Shown: positions 27,628 to 37,639, counted from the stretch's first letter. The stretch is 64,000 nt of DNA from JACMNW01 sp031406155 (GCA_031406155.1 JANOGW010000066.1:6564-70563), one strand, 5' to 3'. The notes: generated by a model from the sequence alone, not told the origin. Program-made: numbers and translations.

Positions 27628-27740
27628 GTCCTAGTGATGGAAATCTGGTACGGACCAGAACGTTGAGGTGGGTCCGCATTGGCCACGGTTCGGCGCTGCA
27701 AGGGCCAAAACGGTATGGCCGAACGACAGGAGGTGCCAGT

Positions 27741-29279
27741 TTGCGTGCCAGAAAAAAGACGACTGAGCCGCCGGTTGAGGTTGAATTGAAGTTTCAGTTG
27801 ATGCCCGAAAGCGAAGCAATTCTGCGGGCGGATGATATCTTTGGCCCCGCCGCGCTGCGCGTACATCAGATCACGACCTATCACGACACCCCGGACAGCC
27901 TGTTGCGCGCGGCCGGGTTGACGCTGCGGATCAGGGACGAAAATGGCGATTTCGTTCAAAACGTAAAGTCGCGTGACGCGGGCACCGGGCTTGCAAGCAG
28001 CCGGCTTGAATGGGAATGGCCGGTCACAAACGGGGCGCCGGACGTGGGAAAGCTGACCGGTGTCGCAGAGCTTGCAGCCCTTGCAGAGAATATTGCGGAT
28101 CGGTTGGAGCCGGTCATTGTGACAGATGTCTGGCGCACCCGTCGTCTGCTTGAACTGGACAATGGGACCGAAGCTGAGGCATCGTTGGACATCGGCAGCA
28201 TTGTGTCGGGGGACAAGTCGGAACCAGTTTGCGAGATGGAACTCGAACTCAAACACGGCCCGATGGCCCCGCTGTATCGCATCGCGATCCGGCTTGCCGC
28301 AACAACGCCTATGTGGATCAGTGCGCAAAGCAAGGCGGCGCGCGGATGGTCGCTGCGCAATGCCCAAGGCTGTGGTGCCACAACCTTGCGCAAGCAAAGC
28401 ATCGGCAACGACGTAACAGCCGCCGCTGGCCTGCGCCAAATCATCGGTGCGCTGCTGGGCCATTTGACTGCGAACGGCGCACCAACCCTCTCGGGCGACC
28501 CCGAAGCCTTGCGCCAGATGCGCGGCGCACTGCGGCAACTGCGCGCCGTGTTTCGGCTGTTTCGTCCGCTGTTGAATAAGCGCGACGTTGCCCGGTACTC
28601 AGTTTCGTTGCAGCAGTTTGCGCAAATTTTTGGTGCAGCCCGCGACTGGGATGTGTTTTGCCTGCAAACTCTGCCCGCCCTCATGACCGATTTACCACAG
28701 CACAATTGGACAGACCTGTTAGCCCTTGCCAATGCTAAACGAACGGACGTTCACTTTGCAGTCCAAGGTGCGATTTGCGGCCAGGACTTCACCCTTCTGA
28801 TCTTGCAGCTTGCGCTTTGGGCCGAGACGACCGTCGCAGTGCCGCCGGATAACGAGACCAAGCAGTTGACCAAACGCCTGTCAGATATAGCGCCTGTCTT
28901 GTTGGACAGCTTTGCCGAAAAGGCCAGACAGGCAGGGCGGCATCCGTCGCGGCAGTCGATGCCAGCCCTGCATGATTTTCGCAAGGCCTTGGACAGGCTG
29001 AACGCCGCGATCCGGTTTTTGGGCAGCACCTACCCTGCGCACCGCGTGAAGGCTTACAGCAAACGCAGCGATGCAGTCCGCGACATCATCGGAGCCGCCA
29101 ATGATGCAGAGGTGACCAAGGCTTTGTCGCACGACCTGGCGGCTGACGGCAGCGCCGAAATGTTGGCAAGCATCAAAGCCTTGGGCACATGGGCGGACCA
29201 GCGTCAGGACCAAGTGCTGACTGATTTGAAGCAAGCGGCGCGCAAGTTCCGCACGGCGTCGGAATTCTGGCAGTCCTGA
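27741..29279 (+). CDS. CYTH-CHAD domain protein (polyphosphate-associated)
   Basis: A 512-residue protein. Residues about 10-200 form a CYTH triphosphate tunnel domain (VEVELKFQL entry motif, LTLRIRDEN). Residues about 230-500 form a CHAD helical domain with conserved basic and histidine positions (LRQMRGALRQLRAVFRLF, ALHDFRKALDRLN). CHAD domains bind polyphosphate and CYTH domains hydrolyse or bind triphosphates. A TTG start at 27741 is chosen because AGGAGG lies at 27729-27734; the ATG upstream (27663) has no such site. With the PstB-like ATPase and mgtA nearby, this points to polyphosphate management. The FNR box upstream suggests oxygen control. Confidence 0.87.
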   Translation: MRARKKTTEPPVEVELKFQLMPESEAILRADDIFGPAALRVHQITTYHDTPDSLLRAAGLTLRIRDENGDFVQNVKSRDAGTGLASSRLEWEWPVTNGAPDVGKLTGVAELAALAENIADRLEPVIVTDVWRTRRLLELDNGTEAEASLDIGSIVSGDKSEPVCEMELELKHGPMAPLYRIAIRLAATTPMWISAQSKAARGWSLRNAQGCGATTLRKQSIGNDVTAAAGLRQIIGALLGHLTANGAPTLSGDPEALRQMRGALRQLRAVFRLFRPLLNKRDVARYSVSLQQFAQIFGAARDWDVFCLQTLPALMTDLPQHNWTDLLALANAKRTDVHFAVQGAICGQDFTLLILQLALWAETTVAVPPDNETKQLTKRLSDIAPVLLDSFAEKARQAGRHPSRQSMPALHDFRKALDRLNAAIRFLGSTYPAHRVKAYSKRSDAVRDIIGAANDAEVTKALSHDLAADGSAEMLASIKALGTWADQRQDQVLTDLKQAARKFRTASEFWQS

Positions 29280-29374
29280 CCACATTGGCAGTCAAGCCGC
29301 TCAGTCTTCATGCTGCGTGTCACGCTTCTGCAAGGGCGAGGCGCCGCTTTGGGCTCAGGGCTGGCCAGACAATC

Positions 29375-31714
29375 TCAGAACTCGAACGTGCTGCGCACCA
29401 CCGTTCCATCGCGGGTCGCACCGGGCGTGGGCATTGTATTTGCAGGGCGCGCAACCGGGGGTCCGGGCAAGTCGTCCGACATGTCGGCAAGCGATATGCG
29501 GACTTCTGCGTCGCCGATCAGCGCAAGTTCGAGCGTGAAGCCGTCGGCGGCGAGGGCAGAGGCGTAGAAGCTCAGATTGCCTTCGGCCGCAGGGGCAAAG
29601 GTTGCCAGATCGAGGCTCTGGCCTTCGATAGACGCTGCCGTGATCGGTCCGTCGGCGTTAACCTGCACCAATATGAAGGGGGCGGCCCGGGGTGACCGGA
29701 TCAGCAGCCGCAAATGCCGGCCTTCGACCGTGCCGGTTTCCGCGACCAGCGTGATGTTTGGCCCGGAGAGATCGTAGTGCGGCGCATCGACGGCAAAGGT
29801 CGGAAGCCCCCCGGGTGCCGTGACGCCGTCAAGCAGGCGTGCCGTCCTCGCAGGGATGAATTGTCCGCTCCACCCGCCGAGAAAGGGATCGTTGGTGACC
29901 CATCGCGCTGCCCCGGTCGTCGCGTCAAGATCGTAGCGGACCGACTCGGGGCGGGGATGGGCGGCGTCGAAGCCGGAGCGGCCCATGCCGACGCCCAGTG
30001 CCGCGAAGCTGGCCAGCAGGGTCAGACCTGCCAGGCGTGGCAGGGTCCGCCGGTTCTGATCCGGAAGGGCATCGCCGCACATCGCCAGAACGAACCCGGC
30101 TGCAAGGCTTGCAAGAACCGTCGGGAGCGCCAGCAGGGGCAGGCCCGACAACGCCTCGAGACGAACCGCAAAGGCCACCAGCATGCCAGACGGCGCCACG
30201 AGCAGGGCAACGAGGGCCGTAACTGCCATGGACGACAACAGCGCAGACATGTCGCGGATGGGGCCAGACCGCCCGAAGGACACGAGGGCAAGGGCCGGAA
30301 GTGCTGTCAGGGCGGGCAGCGTGGCGACATAGGATGTTCCCGGCAAGGTCGCAGCCAAGGCCAGACCGATGGCGGCAAACAACATGACTGCACCGGTCAG
30401 GAGGTTCCTGGACCCGCACCAGTGGCGTAGCAATGAAACCGCAATGACCGTCACCGCAATCGCAGCCGCCGAAAGGCCCGCTACATGCCAGGCGGTGGCA
30501 AAGCCGCCGACTAGAAAGACCTGCAGGTTCGGATTCAGGATGCGGATCCCGGCCCAGAGAGCGATGCAGACCGCGCCAGCCAGGACCGCTGTCGCCAGAA
30601 GACCGGCGGAGGCGCCGATCACCGGACCCAGTTGCAGTCGACGTTTCGCGACTGCGATTCCTGTCAAGAGGACGGCAATACCGAAAGCCGCCATGGCGAG
30701 AGCAAGCGACCAGCCGGCCGGATAAACAACCGTCCCAAACGGCGCCAACGGGAAGAACACCGCGTCGCCTGCGGCTTCGATGCCTTGCGGCCCCAACTCA
30801 TCATAGGCCAGCACGAGACCCAGTGCGCCGTTGCCGAAACTTTGCAGACTGCGGGGATCAAGATGGGCCGGATCGTCGAGAAGCGTGTGATAATTCTGCG
30901 TCTGACCATGCAGGACGAAGCCGACCCCGGCGACGCCTGCATCCAGATAATCCTGCAGGTCGCAGGCAGAGCGCATGTCGGGAATGGCATTGAAAAGCTC
31001 GGTGATCGCAGAGCTGCCAAATCCGTTCAGCAAAGCACCGTTCAGCGCGCCTGCCAACGCTGCATTGTGCGCACTGGTGACATAAAGCGTGCCCGGCCCG
31101 GCGGTACCCATCGACTCGTAATTTACCGTCAGCGCCACATCCTGCATCCACGGATGCTGCGTGGCAAAAGCGTGGGCGCCATGATCGCCCATTTCCTCGG
31201 CATCCGAAAACACCACAATGACGTCATGGCGCAGCGGTGGCCCGGCCCGCAGCGCACGCAAGGTTTCCAGAACCGCCGCCACACAGGCTCCGTAGTCGCC
31301 CGCCGCAGGACCGGTGTTCGCGCCGTCGTAATGGGCATTCAGCAGGATGGCCTTGTCGGACTCCGTGCCAGCGATACGCGCGATGACGTTTTGCACCCGT
31401 GCCGCGCCAAACCCCTCCGCTCCGGGGAACCGAAAGGCGCTGACGGTGTCCTGTATTTCTGCGACCAGTCCGAGGCGGCGCAGTTCCGCCACGAGGTAGT
31501 CGCGCGCCGCGGCATGACCAACCGACCCCACGGGTCTTGGTGCCGCACTGAGCACTGCGACGTGAACCATTGCCCGTTCGGCAGAGAAAACGCCGGGAGG
31601 CGCATCGAGCGGTCGTTGTGCCGGCGGCACAAGATAGGCGGTGCCCGACCATGCCGCCAGAACGAGGCCTAGCGCAAGAAGTGCACTTCTGATGAGGGAT
31701 GAGGACAATGTCAC
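29375..31714 (-). CDS. M28 family membrane metallopeptidase
   Basis: A protein of about 779 residues, Fxna-like. It has an N-terminal membrane segment, then an M28 zinc exopeptidase domain (about 60-300) with AHYDGANTGPAAGDYGA, SDAEEMGDHGA and later residues QTQNYHTLLDDP. About seven hydrophobic helices follow (about 330-560), then a C-terminal beta-rich domain. The catalytic domain is probably periplasmic. The start is uncertain: a GTG at 31714 or TTG at 31708 immediately precedes the membrane anchor, while a longer frame reaches 31897 without a good start. The FNR-type box at 31962 lies about 250 bases upstream. Confidence 0.8.
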   Translation of the reverse strand: MTLSSSLIRSALLALGLVLAAWSGTAYLVPPAQRPLDAPPGVFSAERAMVHVAVLSAAPRPVGSVGHAAARDYLVAELRRLGLVAEIQDTVSAFRFPGAEGFGAARVQNVIARIAGTESDKAILLNAHYDGANTGPAAGDYGACVAAVLETLRALRAGPPLRHDVIVVFSDAEEMGDHGAHAFATQHPWMQDVALTVNYESMGTAGPGTLYVTSAHNAALAGALNGALLNGFGSSAITELFNAIPDMRSACDLQDYLDAGVAGVGFVLHGQTQNYHTLLDDPAHLDPRSLQSFGNGALGLVLAYDELGPQGIEAAGDAVFFPLAPFGTVVYPAGWSLALAMAAFGIAVLLTGIAVAKRRLQLGPVIGASAGLLATAVLAGAVCIALWAGIRILNPNLQVFLVGGFATAWHVAGLSAAAIAVTVIAVSLLRHWCGSRNLLTGAVMLFAAIGLALAATLPGTSYVATLPALTALPALALVSFGRSGPIRDMSALLSSMAVTALVALLVAPSGMLVAFAVRLEALSGLPLLALPTVLASLAAGFVLAMCGDALPDQNRRTLPRLAGLTLLASFAALGVGMGRSGFDAAHPRPESVRYDLDATTGAARWVTNDPFLGGWSGQFIPARTARLLDGVTAPGGLPTFAVDAPHYDLSGPNITLVAETGTVEGRHLRLLIRSPRAAPFILVQVNADGPITAASIEGQSLDLATFAPAAEGNLSFYASALAADGFTLELALIGDAEVRISLADMSDDLPGPPVARPANTMPTPGATRDGTVVRSTFEF

Positions 31715-31961
31715 CCCCGAAAGCTGACGTGGGATCGGCAAAAGGCGCTTCGGGCAAAACTGACACAGGAATGAGCTATCCCACAGCGCCGGTTCTGGTG
31801 AACATAGTATTCTTGTCCGCCAAAGCGGTTGGCGTCGCATGTCACTTGATTGCCTTTCGTGTCCAATGTCACCCTGACCGGCCCTCGCGCGAAACACAGC
31901 GGGCCGAATGCAATTCCATGCCTTCAGATTTCCAGTTTAACAGCCGGGGACATGCGGCTGG

Positions 31962-31975
31962 TTGATCTGGATCAG
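31962..31975. promoter_or_regulatory. FNR-type box in divergent spacer
   Basis: TTGATCTGGATCAG matches TTGAT-N4-ATCAA at 9 of 10. It lies in the 520-base spacer between the M28 peptidase and the HemG-like gene. Apart from this box and the next, I see no gene in that spacer. Confidence 0.6.
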
Positions 31976-32103
31976 GACACCAAGACCTTTGGCAACGCGA
32001 CTGGTCTGGTCGTTTCGGTGCCACTTTCGAAGCCAGCAGAAAGCCTGCCCAAGGTAAAAGTTTTTTGACCCTGGGCAGCCCAGGCACAGATTTGCGGCCC
32101 AAC

Positions 32104-32117
32104 TTGACCCGTATCAG
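32104..32117. promoter_or_regulatory. FNR-type box before HemG-like gene
   Basis: TTGACCCGTATCAG has the TTGAC-N4-ATCA form common in alphaproteobacterial FNR sites. It is 118 bases before ATG 32235. Confidence 0.55.
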
Positions 32118-32234
32118 TGTCTACTCCGCAAGATGGTGTTTTAATCTAGGGGCTGGGTGCGATCACCAATCAATCGCAAAAGACCGAACATATCGGCGGC
32201 TCCTTGAAGCAATCAAGAGACATTGGAGACAACA

Positions 32235-32798
32235 ATGACTGTATTAGTAAGTTATGCCACCAGCGAGGGGCAGACACGGAAGATCGCGCGGCGGGTCGCT
32301 GACCGGCTTGCCAACAGTGGCCAGGCGGTCGAACTTCTTGCGCTTGTTGACACGGATGACATTGACCTAGAACGATTTGACCGGGTGATTTTGGCGGCTT
32401 CGATCCATGCTGGACACTACCAGAAAGACCTCTCTGATTTTGTCGCCAAATATGCCGGACAGCTTCATGCAAAGTCTACGCTATTTCTTTCGGTTTCACT
32501 CGCGGCCGCTGGTCATGACGCCGATGACTGGAAAGGGGCCGAGAACATCCTGGAGGACCTCAAGGCGGCGACGGGTTGGACGCCCGGACTCGTAGAACAG
32601 GTCGCGGGTGCCTATCTGCCATCGAAGTATGACATGTTCCGTCGGTTTATCATGCGCCGCATTCTCGCCGCAAAGGACCCAGGGGCAGATCTGGACAGCG
32701 ACAAGGAATACACGGACTGGCAGGCACTCGATATCCTGACCGACAGTTTTCAGGCCCCCCTATCGACCCACTCGCCCACACCCAAGACAGAGGTCTGA
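32235..32798 (+). CDS. Flavodoxin-domain protein, HemG-type protoporphyrinogen oxidase-like
   Basis: A 187-residue flavodoxin-like protein. The FMN phosphate loop is YATSEGQTRKIA at residues 7-18, and AASIHAGHYQ at about 60 is the second flavin loop typical of HemG. HemG oxidises protoporphyrinogen IX with quinone as acceptor and so allows haem synthesis without oxygen. ATG 32235 is preferred because GGAGACAAC lies upstream; the frame opens at 32223. Two FNR-type boxes upstream fit an anaerobic role. The C-terminal 20 residues are not conserved. A different flavodoxin-type oxidoreductase role cannot be excluded. Confidence 0.8.
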   Translation: MTVLVSYATSEGQTRKIARRVADRLANSGQAVELLALVDTDDIDLERFDRVILAASIHAGHYQKDLSDFVAKYAGQLHAKSTLFLSVSLAAAGHDADDWKGAENILEDLKAATGWTPGLVEQVAGAYLPSKYDMFRRFIMRRILAAKDPGADLDSDKEYTDWQALDILTDSFQAPLSTHSPTPKTEV

Positions 32799-32915
32799 AA
32801 AGCGCGTTGCGCATTCGATCTGAACACGGGCCCTCGACTTGCCGAAACTGCTTTGGGTCAATGCGCCCTTGATGATCAGAGATAAGCTTGGAATGCGGCG
32901 TTCCACGAGGCATTC

Positions 32916-34106
32916 ATGAACAGTCAGAAGAGGATTGCAGTGAACGGCACCGTCCGTCCCGACTTTGAGGCCGTGAAAACGGCCTTCGAGGCGAACTTTT
33001 CAGAGCGTGGCGAACTTGGCGGTGCGTGCTGCGTCTATCACAACGGTGAGAAGGTCGTCGATCTTTGGGGCGGCACGCGCGATGAAGCGTCGGGCGAGCC
33101 ATGGGAAGAGGCCACAATGGTTATCGTGTTCTCGCTGACCAAAGGCATGTCGGCGATGACTTTGGCCCTGGCGCATTCCCGGGGCTGGCTCGACTACGAC
33201 GCGCCTGTCGCGGCCTACTGGCCGGAATTCGCCCAGAACGGCAAGGGCGACATCACTGTCAGGCACCTCTTGGCCCATCAGGCCGGCCTCCACGCCTTTC
33301 ACGAAAAGGTCGATCGCGCGGTCATCGCCGACCCACAGCGGCTTGCCGACATCCTCGCAGGGGAAAGGCAGCAATGGCCGCCCGGCACCCGCAATGCCTA
33401 TCACTTCATCTCGCTCGGCTTTTACGAAGGCGAACTCCTCCGCCGGATCGATCCGGACCACCGCAGTCTGGGGCAGTTCTTTCGCGAAGAGATCGCAGCC
33501 CCCCTGGGCATCGAATTCTACATCGGCTTGCCCGAGACCATTTCCAACGACAGACTTGCTGTGCTGGCAATGCCCGGTTTGGTGCCATCGGTCCTTGGCT
33601 ATCCGTTGCCGATGATCCTGGCACTTCTGAACCCCTGGTCGTCAACCTTTCGCGCTTGTATGGTGAACCCGGGTTCAGCCGTCGTGATGGATGACAAGCT
33701 CATTTACGCCAGGAACCTTGAGGTGCCCTCGGGCGGCGGCGTGGGCACGGCACGGGCCGTCGCCAAGGCTTACGGCAGCTTTGCTATCGGTGGCGAGGCG
33801 CTCGGCTTGCGGGTTAAAACGATTGACGAACTGCGCGCACCGGCCCGCGCGCCGCCCCGTGGGTTCTTTGATGAAGTGCTGCGGGGCGACGCCAAATATG
33901 CCCTTGGCTTCATGAAGCCGTTCGCGGGGTTTTCCTTTGGACACGACGATGCATTCGGCACGCCGGGTGCAGGCGGCTCTCTCGGTTATGCCGATCCCGG
34001 CGTTGGCATTGGATACGGATATGTGACCAATCGTATTGGTCGTGGCATTGCGCCAGATCCTCGTGATGTCGCTTTGCGACGGGCTCTTTCATCGGTAGTG
34101 CATTGA
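32916..34106 (+). CDS. Serine hydrolase, beta-lactamase/EstB-like
   Basis: A 396-residue serine hydrolase of the class C beta-lactamase/esterase (EstB) family. The active-site SxxK motif is SLTKG near residue 73, the tyrosine motif is probably in the RNAYHFISLG region (about 162-171), and a late GTPGAGGS segment stands for the third motif. It lacks a signal peptide, so it is probably a cytoplasmic esterase rather than a lactamase. No neighbour indicates a substrate. Confidence 0.85.
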   Translation: MNSQKRIAVNGTVRPDFEAVKTAFEANFSERGELGGACCVYHNGEKVVDLWGGTRDEASGEPWEEATMVIVFSLTKGMSAMTLALAHSRGWLDYDAPVAAYWPEFAQNGKGDITVRHLLAHQAGLHAFHEKVDRAVIADPQRLADILAGERQQWPPGTRNAYHFISLGFYEGELLRRIDPDHRSLGQFFREEIAAPLGIEFYIGLPETISNDRLAVLAMPGLVPSVLGYPLPMILALLNPWSSTFRACMVNPGSAVVMDDKLIYARNLEVPSGGGVGTARAVAKAYGSFAIGGEALGLRVKTIDELRAPARAPPRGFFDEVLRGDAKYALGFMKPFAGFSFGHDDAFGTPGAGGSLGYADPGVGIGYGYVTNRIGRGIAPDPRDVALRRALSSVVH

Positions 34107-34512
34107 AGCTGTAATATAATAAAGACGGTTTATAGCAATTTGCGTCAGGCCAACGACCGCTGGGTCCGGTTTGCAGCCGTCGCCGATTGCGAGATGGTGC
34201 GGCAAGCATCGATGGTCGTTTCGGTAAAGTCGGAGGCTTGCCCAGGTTCGATAGAACTTGGGGGGTAACGTCAACACAACACGCGGCATCTGAACGCGAT
34301 GTGACCCAACAGCTTATGTGCACGAAAAGGGCCGCGCGCCCGATCCCGATTGAAGATTTGATAATAGAGATCGAGGGGCCGCACATGTTCGGCCTGGACG
34401 AGCTGCGCCACTGTGCACAGGGTGGTGCGAGTATCATTGGCAATCCGGTCGAGCGGCAAGCCAGCTCCTCGCGCTGCTTAGTCATTTCCATCGTTCTAGC
34501 AACGCGGTTAGC
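34107..34512. other. Region without a supported gene
   Basis: About 400 bases. A minus-strand frame (34271-34459) gives 62 residues with some protein-like character (EHVRPLDLYYQIF, then GPFRAHKLLGHI) but no good start or match I can name. It may be a gene remnant. Confidence 0.4.
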
Positions 34513-35568
34513 TCAGTTGGGTGCTTGGCTTGATTCCGCATGTTGTGTCCAGAATTCTACAAGTAGCATCGTCATTGTCGCCGTGAGAGGGCCTAAGATA
34601 AACCCCGGCGCGCCAAACAGCAGCAGACCACCGACAATGGAAATGAACGCCGGGATAGTATGCAGGCGCAGCCGGGTGCCGACAAATATCGGTCGCAGGA
34701 CGTTGTCGATACTGCCAACCACAATCCCGCCCCACGTCGCAAGAATAAGAGCGCGTACCCAGCTTCCATCCAGAAGGAGCAGGATCGCCGCAGGTATCCA
34801 GACGACAAAAGCGCCAAGGACCGGCACGATTGACAAAAGACCCATCACCAACCCCCAAAGCAGAGGCGTGGGAAGACCGAGCACCCAGAACATCAGTCCG
34901 CCCATGGTGCCCTGAACTGCGGCGACGGCAAATGTGCCGTAAACCGTCGCGTGGACTGTTTCAGCGACCCGGCGGAACACCTGTTCGGTCTCGGGCGGTG
35001 TCAGCGGCAGCCATGCCTTGATCATGGTCTTGGCCGCAAGCCTGTCGCGCAGGAGGTAGAACAGCAGGTAAAAGGTGATGAACACTTCGACCACTTGCAG
35101 CAACGACCCTTTGACGAATATCGCCCCGAGGTTGCTCAGCCAGGTCGCAATTGCGGACATCATCGACGGCAAATCGAACTGCCGGTCGATCCAAGCGCCA
35201 AAGGGTGCAATGGCAGGATGTCTGTCGAGAAGGGCCTGAAGTTCGCCACTCTCGACACGGGCCTGAAGCGACAGGATCCCGGACGCGGCTTCGGTAATCA
35301 GGCGTTCGACCACAAATGCAGCCGGTACAACCACGACGACGATCACAATCGTGGTGGACAAAAGGGCCGCGATGTTTGGATGCCTGATATTCCTTTCGAT
35401 CCGGACGTGGAGCGGCAAGAACAGGATCGCAAGCGTAAGCGCCCAAGTGATTGCCCCCAGGAAAGGCCAAGCGATAAGGACGCAGAGCAGGATACCGGCA
35501 ATTCCGGCAACGGCCAGGGCGGAGCGTTTGAGGCGGTTGCTGTCAGGTGATCCGGTTTTCTGTTTCAT
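34513..35568 (-). CDS. AI-2E family transporter
   Basis: A 351-residue inner-membrane protein of the AI-2E/PerM family with about eight hydrophobic helices. It has the family's long central amphipathic region (about 90-150) and C-terminal helices containing GLPTPLLWGLVMGLLSIVPVLG. Members export small molecules or exchange ions, but the substrate is unknown here. It begins four bases after the APC permease stop and is probably co-transcribed. Confidence 0.85.
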   Translation of the reverse strand: MKQKTGSPDSNRLKRSALAVAGIAGILLCVLIAWPFLGAITWALTLAILFLPLHVRIERNIRHPNIAALLSTTIVIVVVVVPAAFVVERLITEAASGILSLQARVESGELQALLDRHPAIAPFGAWIDRQFDLPSMMSAIATWLSNLGAIFVKGSLLQVVEVFITFYLLFYLLRDRLAAKTMIKAWLPLTPPETEQVFRRVAETVHATVYGTFAVAAVQGTMGGLMFWVLGLPTPLLWGLVMGLLSIVPVLGAFVVWIPAAILLLLDGSWVRALILATWGGIVVGSIDNVLRPIFVGTRLRLHTIPAFISIVGGLLLFGAPGFILGPLTATMTMLLVEFWTQHAESSQAPN

Positions 35569-35572
35569 CTGG

Positions 35573-36802
35573 TTAACGCAAAGCCAGATCCAGCAGAAGA
35601 AACCCGATGCTGGAGATCAAGCCCGCAACAGGCACCCACCCCGGGCAGACAAACACATGCAGCGGCGGCGCCGCCTCGCGCCATTTGATGCGGATCAGGG
35701 CGATATTGATGATCGCAAAAACCACGAGGGTAAAGCGGGCGGCCAGATCAGCGAGCCCCGACAATGGGACCGCAAGCGCCAGCAACAGAATGGCGGTGAT
35801 GCCCAGAGCAGTGGCAATCAGCGGCGTGCCGGTCTTGGGGTTCAGATGCGCAAGAGCCTTGGGAAGATTGCCTTGGGCCGCCAGCCCGTAAAGAACACGC
35901 GAGATCATGATGACATGGACAATGACGCCGTTCAGCGTGGCCACGACGGCGATGATGCTCATCGTTTTCAGTGGCATGCCTGTCAGCTGCTCGAACACCA
36001 GCGCCAACGGGGCGCTGGATGTGGCAAGCTCGTCCGGTGGCACTGCGACAACAGCGACCCAGACCACCAGCGCATAGACTAGAGCGGTCAATCCCAGCGT
36101 CAGAAACAGCGCCCACGGCAACGTGCGCGACGGGTTCTTCATTTCCTCGGCGACATTGACCAGATGCTCGAACCCGATGAACGCAAATACCGCGATCAGT
36201 GTCGTACCTGACAGCCCGACCCATACGCCGATATCGCCCGAGGCGGGCCATATCTCTGGCAGGCGGGTCACGACACCACTCTCCGCCCCGACGCCAGCGA
36301 TGATGATCAGCACAAGCCCGCCAAGCTCAATCAGGGTCATGATGCCCGCCAGGGTAACGGATTGGCGGGTCGACAGACAGGCCACAAGCCCCATCGACAG
36401 CACGACAAGCGTGATGATCCACGGAGGCGGCAGATTGACGAAAACGCCTAGATAACCCGCGCTGCCGACACTGATCGTAGCTGCCGAGATTGTCGCCGTC
36501 AGCACAACCAGAAACCCCATGGTCAGGCTTAACCACGGCCGGTTGAACGCCTTTTCAACATAGGCAGCCTCGCTGGCGCTGACCGGCATGCGCGTGCCAA
36601 GTTCGGCAAAAGACGCTGCGCTGAACGACATGACCAGTGCGGCAAAGACGAAGGCCAGCGGCGCTTGCATGCCGCTGCGCCCCGCTGCAATCCCGACCAG
36701 CACATAAATGCCCGCGCCAACCGTCACGCCAAGCCCATAGAGCACGGCGAGCCAGAGCGTGAGCGAACGCCTGAGCTGTTGAGGCGGGGCCGGTTCAACC
36801 AC
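35573..36802 (-). CDS. APC family amino acid permease
   Basis: A 409-residue amino acid/polyamine/organocation permease with about twelve helices. The first helix shows the family pattern GLGVTVGAGIYVLVG, and AFIGFEHLVNVAEEMKNP in helix 6 and the following loop is diagnostic. GTG 36802 has AGAGGA upstream. Substrate specificity cannot be read; the nearby arginine deiminase genes make an amino acid substrate plausible. The spacer 36803-37119 upstream holds no clear gene or FNR box. Confidence 0.87.
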   Translation of the reverse strand: MVEPAPPQQLRRSLTLWLAVLYGLGVTVGAGIYVLVGIAAGRSGMQAPLAFVFAALVMSFSAASFAELGTRMPVSASEAAYVEKAFNRPWLSLTMGFLVVLTATISAATISVGSAGYLGVFVNLPPPWIITLVVLSMGLVACLSTRQSVTLAGIMTLIELGGLVLIIIAGVGAESGVVTRLPEIWPASGDIGVWVGLSGTTLIAVFAFIGFEHLVNVAEEMKNPSRTLPWALFLTLGLTALVYALVVWVAVVAVPPDELATSSAPLALVFEQLTGMPLKTMSIIAVVATLNGVIVHVIMISRVLYGLAAQGNLPKALAHLNPKTGTPLIATALGITAILLLALAVPLSGLADLAARFTLVVFAIINIALIRIKWREAAPPLHVFVCPGWVPVAGLISSIGFLLLDLALR

Positions 36803-37119
36803 TATCGACGTCCTCTTTCATCTTGTGCCAATTTCATCTTGCGTCCAGATTAGTTCGGCATCGAAAGATTTGAGTTGATGCAGGTTACCTTCTTTCACGC
36901 GCTGCCTTTAGTCGAACCGGTCCCGTTAACAAGGCTGTCTGGGTTTAAGCGATCTATATGGTTCAACCGGCCGCGCGGGAACTTTTTAGTTCCCACAATG
37001 GTTTGCAAGGTCCAAGGCTTACGCGGCTTGAACGCCTGCATGGATCAAGCTACCAACACCCAGAGGATAGCGTTGTGCGCAATCTGCGAAATCACCTTGC
37101 CCAACTGACCGGTGCCGCC

Positions 37120-37635
37120 ATGATATGCCTGTCAAACCCGGCGCTGTCCGACACGCGTCAAGGCGTCGCGACCGCCAATGGGCTGACAATCGCCTACATG
37201 GAGCATGGCTCAGCCACCGATGAACCGATTTTGTTCATTCGGGGCGTGGGGTCGCCGATGGAGGCTGGCCCGGACCCTATTGCCGACCAGCTCGTCGCTG
37301 CGGGCTTTCGTTGGATTACGTTCGACAACCGGGACAATGGCGGCTCGACCCATTTCACGGACGCAGGACTGCCCGAATATGAAGCGATCCAGCGTGCTGC
37401 TGCCGAAGGTCGCCAACTTCCGCTCGCCTATTCGCTGTCGGATATGGCCAACGACGCGGTCGGACTGCTCGACGCGCTTGAAATTGACAGAGCACATATC
37501 GTTGGCGGCTCACTCGGAGGGGTGATCGCGCAGGTGCTGGCTGCAAGTCACCCGGACCGGGTTTTGTCATTGACCCTGATCTCGACGACGAGGGGCAACC
37601 CGGATCTGGCCATGGGACCAGCGGGGCTCTGTTGA
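37120..37635 (+). pseudogene. Alpha/beta hydrolase, 3'-truncated
   Basis: A 171-codon N-terminal piece of an alpha/beta hydrolase. The oxyanion region is LFIRGVGSPMEAGPDP, followed by FDNRDNGGST and the nucleophile elbow GGSLGGVIAQ (about residue 128). The family is normally about 290-330 residues, so the lid, acid and histidine are missing. The frame ends in foreign sequence (GPAGLC) at 37635. Right there begins the broken end of the convergent copper ATPase gene. Both genes are cut at one junction, so a deletion or rearrangement joined them. Confidence 0.75.
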
Positions 37636-37639
37636 TGGC

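Noticed and set aside
27663..27740. ATG 27663 as start of the CYTH-CHAD gene
   Set aside because: No ribosome binding site, while TTG 27741 has AGGAGG at proper spacing and fits the conserved CYTH start.
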